A stretch of 18,323 nucleotides of DNA. It comes from DASPKS01 sp035628035. GTDB lineage: Bacteria; Bacteroidota; Rhodothermia; Rhodothermales; Rubricoccaceae. Below are positions 5,824-11,859 of the stretch, piece by piece. Each line of letters begins with the position of its first letter. Positions within the stretch are counted from its first letter, which is position 1. The translations under genes were made by a program, and so were the position numbers. The stretch covers positions 1-18,323 of the forward strand of contig DASPKS010000127.1 of NCBI GenBank assembly GCA_035628035.1. Direction: 5' to 3'. Under the pieces are notes generated by a model, which was not told the DNA's origin, made no database searches, and was given only the letters and a program-made list of their open reading frames with translations.

Positions 5824-8070
5824 ATGAAGAAGCTCTTTCTCCTGTTCGCCATGCTCGGCTTCGCCTCCGTGGCAAGCGCCCAGACCAACACGGCGACAGT
5901 GACCCAGACCGGCGATAGCCACGAGGCTGCCGTCGACCAGGACGGTACCACCAACGCGACCATCGTCACCCAGACGGGCAACAACCAGGGTGCCGACGTC
6001 GAGCAGGACGGGACCGGTAACCAGGCCAACGTCGAGCAGGGCCCCGGCAACAACAACACGTCCGACGTGACGCAGAACGGCGTCAACAACGTCGCCGTCG
6101 TGGACCAGCCCGGCAGCAACAACAACAACAACGGAACCACGGTCTCCCAGGCCGGCGAGGACCACTACTCCGAGACGAACCAGGTCGGCAACAACAACGA
6201 CCTCACCGTCACCCAGACCGGTGTTGACGAGGGGAACGACTCCTTCGTCTACCAGTCCGGCAACAACAACGCCACGACGGTGGACCAAGACGACGAGCGG
6301 AACTACTCCAGCGTGGAGCAGGACGGCAACACCAACGTCGCCGAGGTGGATCAGGATGGCACTGACCACGTCTCCAACATCATCCAGAACGGCGACAGCA
6401 ACAACGAGACGGCCACGGTCGGCCAGACCGGGACCGGCAACGACGCCTACATCCTCCACGACGGCAACAACAACGACGGCGAGATCCAGCAGGACGGCAC
6501 GAGCCAGTTGGCCCGGATCGAGCAGTTCAGCAACCAGAACGACGCGCTCGTCACGCAGTCGAACAACAACAACACGACCACCGTCACCCAGGGCATCGAG
6601 AACACCTCCGGCCCCGGCCCCGGCACCGGCCACCGCAACGACGCCACCGTCACGCAGATCGGCACGAACAGCACGGTAGACGTGGACCAGACCGGCAACG
6701 ACAACACGGCCACCGTGACCCAGAACCTGGGGAACAACAACACGGCGGACGTGGACCAGACCGGCGACGACAACGTGACGGTGGTCACGCAAAGCGGGAA
6801 CAACCAGTACGCGCAGGTCCTCCAGTCCGGCAACAGCAACAACGAGACGGCCACGATCACGCAGTCCGGCGCGAACCACGACGCGTTCATCACGCAGTCG
6901 GGGAACAACAACGACGGCGAGATCGAGCAGTCCGGCGCGAACGCCACCGGCAACGCGAACCAGTCGGGCCACCGGAACACCGCCCTGATCGACCAGAACT
7001 CCACCACCCAGGCGATCACGGGTGACGTGATCCAGTCGGGCAACGACAACGAGGGGACCATCGAGCAGGACCACAACCGCACGGGCGGCCTCAACGCCGG
7101 CACGATGGACGCCGACATCACCCAGAGCGGGCACCGGAACGAGGCCATCATCCAGCAGGGCCCCTCGACGGGCAGCGGCCTTGAGGCCTTCCTCGGCAAC
7201 CTCGACGCGACGATCACGCAGTCCGGCAACGACAACTACGCCTCGCAGCACCAGGCGCGCCGGAACAACACGGCCACGATCACCCAGGCCGGTGACGACA
7301 ACGTCGCCATGCAGGGGCAGGACCGGAACGTGATCCAGGACCAGGCGAGCAACCACACGGCCACGATCACCCAGACTTCCACGGCCGAGGGCAACTTCGC
7401 CCAGCAGGAGCAGGACGGGAACTCGCACACGGCCACCATCCTGCAGAGCGGCGACGACAACGACGCCACGCAGACGCAGGACGGCCTCCTGCTCATCTCC
7501 CCCTTCGGCGACCACGACGCCACGGTCACGCAGTCGGGGAACAACAACTCGGCCACACAGACCCAGGGCAACAGCTTCTCCGGCGCCCACGACGCCACGA
7601 TCACGCAGTCGGGGAACAACAACGACGCCGACCAGACCCAGGTCGGCGGCGACAACGACGCGTGGATCACGCAGTCGGGGAACAACAACACGGGGACCCA
7701 GACCCAGGACGTGATCGGGTTCAACGACGCGACGATCACGCAGGTGGGCAACCGCAACGACGCCATCCAGGATCAGAACGCCTCGGGCGGCCACGTCGCC
7801 ACGGCTACCCAGAACGGGGATGGGACGGTGGCGGACCGCAACACCATCGACCAGACCCAGAGCGGGATTGGCCAGGACAGCTACGCCACCCAGAACGGGG
7901 GCGAGGGCAACTGGATTGACACCGACCAGGCCGGCAACGGACACATGAGCACGGTCACTCAGACCGGCGCCTTCGATACCACCAACGTGGACCAGACCGG
8001 CACGACCCACACGAGTACGGTCGACCAGACCGGTAACAACAACACGACGACGGTTGTCCAGGGCAACTGA
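5824..8070 (+). CDS. Giant uniform curlin-repeat protein (fibre subunit candidate)
   Basis: The product is 748 aa with a signal peptide (MKKLFLLFAMLGFASVASA, cut before QTN). Almost the whole mature protein is curlin repeat of the form A-x-V-x-Q-x-G-x-x-N-x, with Gln recurring about every 11 residues, giving roughly 65 beta-strands by length. Examples are ITQSGNNNDADQTQ and VDQTGDDNVTVVTQ. Known curlins stack such strands into an amyloid beta-solenoid; E. coli CsgA has five full repeats, whereas this would have over thirty. No Lys or Cys was seen after the signal peptide; Asn, Asp, Gln, Gly and Thr dominate. A few short insertions occur, for example TSGPGPGTGHR and QDGLLLISPFGDHD. It ends NNNTTTVVQGN, like its neighbour. 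A strong terminator follows. It is probably a fibre subunit secreted through CsgG; the division of labour with the 655-aa protein is unknown. Confidence 0.88.
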   Translation: MKKLFLLFAMLGFASVASAQTNTATVTQTGDSHEAAVDQDGTTNATIVTQTGNNQGADVEQDGTGNQANVEQGPGNNNTSDVTQNGVNNVAVVDQPGSNNNNNGTTVSQAGEDHYSETNQVGNNNDLTVTQTGVDEGNDSFVYQSGNNNATTVDQDDERNYSSVEQDGNTNVAEVDQDGTDHVSNIIQNGDSNNETATVGQTGTGNDAYILHDGNNNDGEIQQDGTSQLARIEQFSNQNDALVTQSNNNNTTTVTQGIENTSGPGPGTGHRNDATVTQIGTNSTVDVDQTGNDNTATVTQNLGNNNTADVDQTGDDNVTVVTQSGNNQYAQVLQSGNSNNETATITQSGANHDAFITQSGNNNDGEIEQSGANATGNANQSGHRNTALIDQNSTTQAITGDVIQSGNDNEGTIEQDHNRTGGLNAGTMDADITQSGHRNEAIIQQGPSTGSGLEAFLGNLDATITQSGNDNYASQHQARRNNTATITQAGDDNVAMQGQDRNVIQDQASNHTATITQTSTAEGNFAQQEQDGNSHTATILQSGDDNDATQTQDGLLLISPFGDHDATVTQSGNNNSATQTQGNSFSGAHDATITQSGNNNDADQTQVGGDNDAWITQSGNNNTGTQTQDVIGFNDATITQVGNRNDAIQDQNASGGHVATATQNGDGTVADRNTIDQTQSGIGQDSYATQNGGEGNWIDTDQAGNGHMSTVTQTGAFDTTNVDQTGTTHTSTVDQTGNNNTTTVVQGN
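6301..6495 (+). repeat. Internal duplication in second curlin gene, copy 1
   Basis: About 65 codons in register with 6739-6933 at a constant 438-bp offset. Landmarks: AGCAACAACGAGACGGCCAC at 6397 (again at 6835), and AACAACAACGACGGCGAGAT at 6466 (again at 6904). In protein terms SNNETAT and NNNDGEI occur in both copies. Confidence 0.7.
6739..6933 (+). repeat. Internal duplication in second curlin gene, copy 2
   Basis: Second copy of the segment at 6301-6495, shifted by 438 bp (146 codons). Upstream of 6739 the register shifts by one residue (QNLGNNN), marking the edge of the clean alignment. Confidence 0.7.
7526..7689 (+). repeat. Near-identical tandem DNA repeats in second curlin gene
   Basis: The 23-bp string starting TCACGCAGTCGGGGAACAAC occurs at 7526, 7601 and 7667, and once more upstream at 6890. 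The last two of the cluster are 66 bp apart, exactly 22 codons or one full curlin repeat. The preceding gap is 75 bp (25 codons). Identity at wobble positions suggests recent copying of whole repeats. Confidence 0.75.
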
Positions 8071-8083
8071 CGGCGCGTTCCTT

Positions 8084-8127
8084 TGCGGCGGGGCCGAGCC
8101 GAAGCTCGGCCCCGCCGCATCTCTTTT
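8084..8127 (+). terminator. Strong intrinsic terminator after second curlin gene
   Basis: TGCGGCGGGGCCGAGC (8084-8099) pairs perfectly over 16 bp with GCTCGGCCCCGCCGCA (8104-8119) around a CGAA loop. TCTCTTTT follows. It lies 13 bp after the curlin stop and should end the transcript carrying the giant curlins, separating them from the CsgB-like gene. Confidence 0.9.
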
Positions 8128-8184
8128 CGCCGTCACCGCACAGGATTGAGCACCTACACGGGAGCCCCGGCCCCCCACCCGCGT

Positions 8185-8190
8185 TATCTT
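8185..8190 (+). promoter_or_regulatory. Candidate -10 element of the CsgB-like gene
   Basis: TATCTT lies 6 bp before the ATG at 8197 and after the terminator at 8084-8127, so a new promoter is expected here. Its closeness to the ATG implies a leaderless or near-leaderless mRNA. No good -35 hexamer is visible 17 bp upstream, and no Shine-Dalgarno sequence is present. Confidence 0.4.
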
Positions 8191-8196
8191 GGCCCC

Positions 8197-8853
8197 ATGA
8201 ACCGCACGTTCCCCTTTCGCTTCGCGTTGCCCCTCGGGGTGCTCGCCGCGCTCGTGCTCCTCGGAGCCGGCGCAACGCGCGCGCAGTCCCCCACGGAGGG
8301 GGTGGCCCCGCGTGAGGCGGAGACGCTGTCGCGCGCGGGCTTTAGCTCCCAGCTCGTCGCGGCCCTCCTCGACCCGAACAACCGGCTCGCGCCGGGCGAA
8401 GCGGCGAGCCTGCTCTACGAGCGACTCTGGGACCGCCAGCGCGCTTCGTTCGACGCCTTCCAGGCCCAGAGCACGACGGGCAACTTTGCCCTCGCCGAGC
8501 AGCAGGGCGACGACAACGTCGCCACCATCGAGCAGGTGGGAGCGCGGAACATCGCCGTCCTCGTGCAACAGGGGAGCGCTAACGTTTCGGACGTGCTCCA
8601 GCAGGGCACTGAGAACCTCTACGGGTCGTGGCTGACCGGCGACGCGAACCAAACGGAGGTCGTCCAGCTCGGCGTGGGCAACGTGTACCTCCTTGACTTC
8701 GCAGGGAGCGGGCTCGCGGGGCACCGCGTCGTTCAGGAGGGCGTCGGCAACGAGGCCGTCCAGCTCGGCCTGACGGAGACCCCGTTCAGCATCGAGCAGC
8801 ACGGGAACGGGATGACCCTCGTGATCCGCCACAACAGCGGGCTCGGGCTCTGA
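8197..8853 (+). CDS. Small curlin-repeat protein, CsgB-like (nucleator candidate)
   Basis: The product is 218 aa with a signal peptide (MNRTFPFRFALPLGVLAALV onward, cut after TRA near residue 29). Residues ~30-95 form a charged, helix-like non-repeat domain (LSRAGFSSQLVAALLDPNNR, LLYERLWDRQRASFDAFQAQ). From residue ~96 there are about eight degenerate curlin strands: EQQGDDNVATIEQVGARNIA, QQGSANVSDVLQQG, QLGVGNVYLL, QEGVGNEAVQLG and IEQHGNGMTLVI. The small size, degenerate repeats and hydrophobic C-terminal strand fit CsgB, which anchors and nucleates CsgA at the surface. The N-terminal non-repeat domain is unlike E. coli CsgB and could anchor it to CsgF or the membrane. It starts a new transcription unit after the terminator, with csgH 25 bp downstream. 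Curlin family membership is confident; the nucleator role is inference. Confidence 0.8.
   Translation: MNRTFPFRFALPLGVLAALVLLGAGATRAQSPTEGVAPREAETLSRAGFSSQLVAALLDPNNRLAPGEAASLLYERLWDRQRASFDAFQAQSTTGNFALAEQQGDDNVATIEQVGARNIAVLVQQGSANVSDVLQQGTENLYGSWLTGDANQTEVVQLGVGNVYLLDFAGSGLAGHRVVQEGVGNEAVQLGLTETPFSIEQHGNGMTLVIRHNSGLGL
8215..8249 (+). repeat. Signal-peptide DNA repeat, copy 1
   Basis: This 35-bp segment begins TTTCGCTTCGCGTTGCCC and matches 9304-9338 at about 32 of 35 positions. It encodes FRFALPLGVLAA in the CsgB-like signal peptide. Shared wobble bases, including the Leu codon TTG, point to common DNA origin rather than convergence. Confidence 0.7.
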
Positions 8854-8878
8854 GCCGGCCCTCGCGCTCGGCACCGAT

Positions 8879-9229
8879 ATGGCCGCGCTGCTCCCCGTCG
8901 TCCTTGCGCTGAGCTTCGCCTTGTCCGGCTTCGGCGAGGCCGAGATCCGCCTCGAGCGCGACGGGGCCACCCTCCTCGTCCAGGGGCTCTTCCATGCCAC
9001 GGGCGACCACGCGCTCTCCTACCGCCTCGAGGCGGAGAAGCGGGGCGCTTCCGGGACCTCCACGAGCCGCCAGGGCGGCACCTTCGACGCCCGGCGCGGC
9101 GAGGAGGCCGTCCTCTCCACCGTCCGGCTCGGCGTCCAGCCCGGGGACACGGTTGAGGTCCACCTGACGATCTACGAAGGAGACCACCCCATCGCGGAGG
9201 CGCACACCCTGGAGCTGGTCGCTCCGTGA
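8879..9229 (+). CDS. csgH: CsgH-like curli amyloid chaperone/inhibitor
   Basis: CsgH is a small periplasmic beta-sandwich protein, known mainly from Alphaproteobacteria, that stops curli subunits forming amyloid before export, the job CsgC does in enterobacteria. The 116-aa product has a signal peptide (MAALLPVVLALSFALSGFGE, cut near residue 20). A domain follows with the family pattern: AEIRLERDGATLLVQG, LSYRLEAEKRGASGTSTSRQ, GGTFDARRGEEAVLSTV and a closing PGDTVEVHLTIYEG. The K-R-G-x-S-G-x-S-x-x-x-Q-G-G-x-F segment is the most diagnostic. Start ATG 8879 lies 25 bp after the CsgB-like stop, so the two are probably co-transcribed. The stop overlaps a GTG (GTGA) in the frame of the next gene. 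The call rests on remembered family motifs; confidence is good but not absolute. Confidence 0.82.
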   Translation: MAALLPVVLALSFALSGFGEAEIRLERDGATLLVQGLFHATGDHALSYRLEAEKRGASGTSTSRQGGTFDARRGEEAVLSTVRLGVQPGDTVEVHLTIYEGDHPIAEAHTLELVAP

Positions 9230-9264
9230 GGGACCCGCGCGCCGCCTACCCTACCGCCTTCCGC

Positions 9265-9978
9265 ATGACGACGTACCGCCTGTTCGCCCTCGCCGAGGGC
9301 CTTTTTCGCTTCGCGTTGCCCTTCGGGGTTTTCGCCGCCGCCCTCATCGGGTGTAAGGAGGCCACGCTCGGCCCGGAGCAGTTTGGCTCCATCCAGGGCT
9401 CGGTCCTGGACTTCGATACGGGCCTCCCCATCGCCGGGGCGAGTGTGACTACCTCCCCTCCTACCGGCGCCCTCGTCACCGATGGCAACGGGCAGTTCCT
9501 CATCGAGAACGCCGCGGCGGGGAACTACACCATCACGGCGAGCCGGGCCGGCTACGACGCGAACAACGTGACGGTCTCGGTCCGTGAGGGCGAGGTCACG
9601 CAGGCTACGGTCTTCCTCGACGTAGCGGAGGAGGACACCACGTCCGACGCCCGCTTCAGCGCCGAGGTGCTCTCGTGGGCCAACCGCCGGCGCGGCGACA
9701 GCACGTTCGTCTTCATCGAGTACCGCGCGCGCAACGAGGGCGAGGTGAATATCCCCGCTTACGAGATCTACTTCCGTATCGACACCACCGGCCCTACGTT
9801 CTTCGAGGAGCGCCAGGGCACCGACCTCGGGCCGGGGCAGTTCGACATCGCCAACTTCGAGAAGTTCATCCTGACCAACGACGCCACGGCCGTGTCCATC
9901 GACACGTTCTGGTTCGACGGCCAGGAGGGCGCCACGCGGCCCTGGCCCGGGATGTACGGCGGCGCCGTGCTCAACTGA
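9265..9978 (+). CDS. Lipoprotein with carboxypeptidase-regulatory-like domain
   Basis: The product is 237 aa. A lipoprotein signal ends in AALIGC (Cys30), so it is probably anchored to a membrane from the periplasmic side. Residues ~42-120 form a carboxypeptidase regulatory-like (beta-sandwich) domain: GSIQGSVLDFDTGLPIAGAS, VTDGNGQFLIENAAAGNYTI and SRAGYDANNVTV. The rest (ARFSAEVLSWANRRRGDSTF, EYRARNEGEVNIPAYEIYFR, FIDTF-type strands) resembles an FxLYD-like beta domain that describes differences between exported proteins and their surroundings; no enzyme motif is seen. ATG 9265 is chosen because it opens the lipoprotein signal; GTG 9226, overlapping the csgH stop, would add 13 residues. As the last gene of the curli run it may help anchor or assemble fibres, but that is inference. 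The 3' end overlaps the opposing zinc-ribbon gene by 8 bp. Confidence 0.75.
   Translation: MTTYRLFALAEGLFRFALPFGVFAAALIGCKEATLGPEQFGSIQGSVLDFDTGLPIAGASVTTSPPTGALVTDGNGQFLIENAAAGNYTITASRAGYDANNVTVSVREGEVTQATVFLDVAEEDTTSDARFSAEVLSWANRRRGDSTFVFIEYRARNEGEVNIPAYEIYFRIDTTGPTFFEERQGTDLGPGQFDIANFEKFILTNDATAVSIDTFWFDGQEGATRPWPGMYGGAVLN
9304..9338 (+). repeat. Signal-peptide DNA repeat, copy 2
   Basis: Second copy of the segment at 8215-8249, here encoding FRFALPFGVFAA in the lipoprotein signal. The first 18 bases are identical, and the mismatches are single C/T or G/T changes. Confidence 0.7.
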
Positions 9979-10147
9979 GCAGCCACGCCAGCAAGGGCAC
10001 GGCGAAGAGGACGAGGAGGAGCACCATCAGCCACGCCGCCGAGCGGGTGCCGGCGCGGGCACCGGGGAACTCGTAGCCACAGTACGGGCACACGGCCGCG
10101 TCCGCAGGCGCCTCCAGCGCGCAACCCGGGCACTCGCGCGTCTTCAT
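9971..10147 (-). CDS. Small membrane-anchored zinc-ribbon protein
   Basis: A 58-aa protein. The N-terminus MKTRECPGCALEAPADAAVC followed by PYCGYEF has two CPxC knuckles (CPGC, CPYC) that should bind one zinc. The C-terminus is a single transmembrane helix (AAWLMVLLLVLFAVPLLAWL). The ATG overlaps the mnmA stop (ATGA), so it is translationally coupled to mnmA. Its own stop overlaps the end of the convergent lipoprotein gene. The function is not recognised; such double-knuckle ribbons with a membrane helix are common small proteins of unknown role. The clean domain layout and coupling make it a real gene despite its size. Confidence 0.8.
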   Translation of the reverse strand: MKTRECPGCALEAPADAAVCPYCGYEFPGARAGTRSAAWLMVLLLVLFAVPLLAWLLS

Positions 10148-11322
10148 GGGGCGAGCACGGGGAGCTCGACGAGCGGATCGCGCTCCTGCGCACGGACCGC
10201 CGCGTGGATCCACCCCCCCACGAGCACGTCGTCCCCGTCGTAGAGGACGACGGCCTGCCCCGGCGTGAGCGCTGTGCGGGGCGCCTCGAACACGACTTCC
10301 AGCTCGTCGGCGGACGTCTGCACAACGAGGCACGGGGCCCCCGCGTCGCGGGAGCGGACCTGCGCCGTAGCGGGCCGCTCGGCGTAGAGGTGAGTTGCCT
10401 TCCCGAACACGAGCCCGCGCGCCGTGAGGGCCCGCCCTTCGAGCGCCTCCTTCGGTCCCACGTAGACCGTGTTCGTCTCGGCGTCGATGCGCGTGACGTA
10501 GAGCGGCGCGCCGAGCGCGAGGTCGAGCCCGCGTCGCTGGCCGACGGTGTAGAACGGGTAGCCCCGGTGGCGGCCGACGACCTCGCCCGTCGTTTCGAGC
10601 ACAAACGCGCCGCCGGCCACGCGCGCTCCCAGGCCGGGCACGCGCCGCGTGAGAAACGCGCGGTAGTCGTCGTCGGGGATGAAGCAGATCTCGTAGGAGT
10701 CCGGCTTGGCGGCGACGTGGTCGAGCCCGAAGGTAGCGGCCATCTGGCGGATCGCCGGCTTCGTGTGATGGCCGAGGGGGAAGCGGGACCGCGCGAGGTG
10801 CGCCTGCTCGACGCCCCACAGCGCGTAGCTCTGGTCCTTGTTGCGGTCGAGCCCCCGGCCGACGACGTAGCGGCCGCACTCCTCGTCGTGCCGCACGCGG
10901 GCGTAGTGACCCGTCGCGATCCACTCGCAGCCAAGAGCGTCGGCGCGGCGGAGGAGGGCCGCCCACTTGATGTGGGTGTTGCAGTGGATGCACGGGTTCG
11001 GCGTGCGTCCGGCGAGGTACTCGGCCGTGAAGCCCTCGACGACGGCCTCGCCGAACTCCTCGCGGAGGTCCACGATGAAGTGGGGGAAGTCGTAGCGGAG
11101 GGCGACGGCGCGGGCGTCGTTCATCGCTTCCAGCGAGCAGCAGCCGACCTGCTTGGTGCTCGTCCGCGCGCGGCCCTCGGCCTTGCCGCCCGTCGTCGCG
11201 TGGTCCCACGTCTTCATCGTCAGCCCCACGACGTCGTAGCCCTCCTCGCGGAGGAGGACGGCGGCGACGGAGGAATCTACCCCCCCACTCATGGCGACAA
11301 GAACGCGGCCGTGGCGGCTCAT
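10144..11322 (-). CDS. mnmA: tRNA-specific 2-thiouridylase MnmA
   Basis: MnmA adds sulfur to the wobble uridine (U34) of tRNAs for Lys, Glu and Gln, using ATP to activate the base and a persulfide relay from sulfur carriers. The 392-aa product starts MSRHGRVLVAMSGGVDSSVA, with the PP-loop SGGVDS at residues 12-17. The two catalytic cysteines are in place: Cys114 in TPNPCIHCN and Cys213 in DSYEICFI. Other family blocks are CEWIATGHYARV, GLDRNKDQSYALWGV, YPFYTVGQRRGL and the C-terminal barrel domain. The length is close to the family norm (about 360-390). The start ATG at 11322 has no Shine-Dalgarno sequence. The promoter should be in the 132-bp divergent gap shared with ridA. Confidence 0.97.
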   Translation of the reverse strand: MSRHGRVLVAMSGGVDSSVAAVLLREEGYDVVGLTMKTWDHATTGGKAEGRARTSTKQVGCCSLEAMNDARAVALRYDFPHFIVDLREEFGEAVVEGFTAEYLAGRTPNPCIHCNTHIKWAALLRRADALGCEWIATGHYARVRHDEECGRYVVGRGLDRNKDQSYALWGVEQAHLARSRFPLGHHTKPAIRQMAATFGLDHVAAKPDSYEICFIPDDDYRAFLTRRVPGLGARVAGGAFVLETTGEVVGRHRGYPFYTVGQRRGLDLALGAPLYVTRIDAETNTVYVGPKEALEGRALTARGLVFGKATHLYAERPATAQVRSRDAGAPCLVVQTSADELEVVFEAPRTALTPGQAVVLYDGDDVLVGGWIHAAVRAQERDPLVELPVLAP

Positions 11323-11454
11323 CGGATCGGCAGGTCTGGGACGCTAACGTGCGCGGCCCTACTCCCCGTTCCAACGCCCACCATCCCCATGGATTCTTCG
11401 CTTGTCGCCCGGAAGATCGGAGGGGAAACTAGGGGCCGTTTGCCACCACCCGCG

Positions 11455-11853
11455 ATGACGCCCCCTCCCCCCTCCCGGCGCGAGTCCGTCCGCACGTCGA
11501 AGGCGCCCGCCGCCATCGGTCCGTACAGCCAGGGCGTCCTGGTCGGCGACACGCTGTACTGCTCGGGCCAGATCGCGCTCGACCCCGAGTCGGGGCGGCT
11601 CGTCCAGGGCGACGTCGAGGAGGAAACGACGCAGGTGCTCGACAACCTCGGCGCGGTCCTCCACGCCGCCGGGATGGACTACGCGCACGTCGTCCGCTGC
11701 ACGGTCTACCTCGCGAGCATGGACGACTACGCGCAGGTGAACGAGGTCTACGCGCGGTACTTCAGCGAGTCGCCACCCGCGCGCGAGGCCATCCAGGCGG
11801 CCGCGCTCCCGCGCGGGGCACGCGTCGAGATCTCCTGCGTGGCCGTCCGCTGA
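11455..11853 (+). CDS. ridA: RidA-family enamine/imine deaminase
   Basis: RidA hydrolyses reactive 2-aminoacrylate-type enamines and imines made by PLP enzymes such as threonine dehydratase, protecting cellular PLP enzymes. The 132-aa product shows the family signature: IGPYSQGVLVGDTLYCSGQI, a helix with VLDNLGAVLHAAGMDY, VVRCTVYLASMDDYAQVNEV and ALPRGARVEISCVAVR, with the conserved active-site Arg123 in GARVEI. ATG 11455 gives the usual family length plus a short Pro-rich lead. The frame stays open far upstream over mnmA, but that stretch is antisense shadow. An in-frame TTG at 11440 is possible but less likely. It runs convergent with apt, with only 6 bp between stops, so no terminator hairpin fits between them. 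Confidence 0.95.
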   Translation: MTPPPPSRRESVRTSKAPAAIGPYSQGVLVGDTLYCSGQIALDPESGRLVQGDVEEETTQVLDNLGAVLHAAGMDYAHVVRCTVYLASMDDYAQVNEVYARYFSESPPAREAIQAAALPRGARVEISCVAVR

Positions 11854-11859
11854 GGCGGC

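Noticed and set aside
3513..6140. 875-codon minus-strand frame across the first curlin
   Set aside because: Same cause: absence of stops is a by-product of repeat codon usage (GAC, AAC, ACC, CAG). There is no signal peptide, domain or sensible start.
3800..8070. Regular short DNA repeats that could look like a CRISPR or satellite array
   Set aside because: The repeats stay in one reading frame, encode the curlin consensus, vary at wobble positions and lack unique spacers of constant length.
5701..9000. Very long open frame (1099 codons) on the minus strand across the second curlin and following genes
   Set aside because: It is antisense to well-identified genes, has a monotonous Val/Arg/Gly composition expected from reverse-reading Asn/Gln/Thr-rich repeats, and crosses a terminator and several gene boundaries.
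10204..11454. Long upstream extension of the ridA frame over mnmA
   Set aside because: It is antisense to the clear mnmA gene, and RidA proteins are about 125-135 aa, which fits the ATG at 11455.
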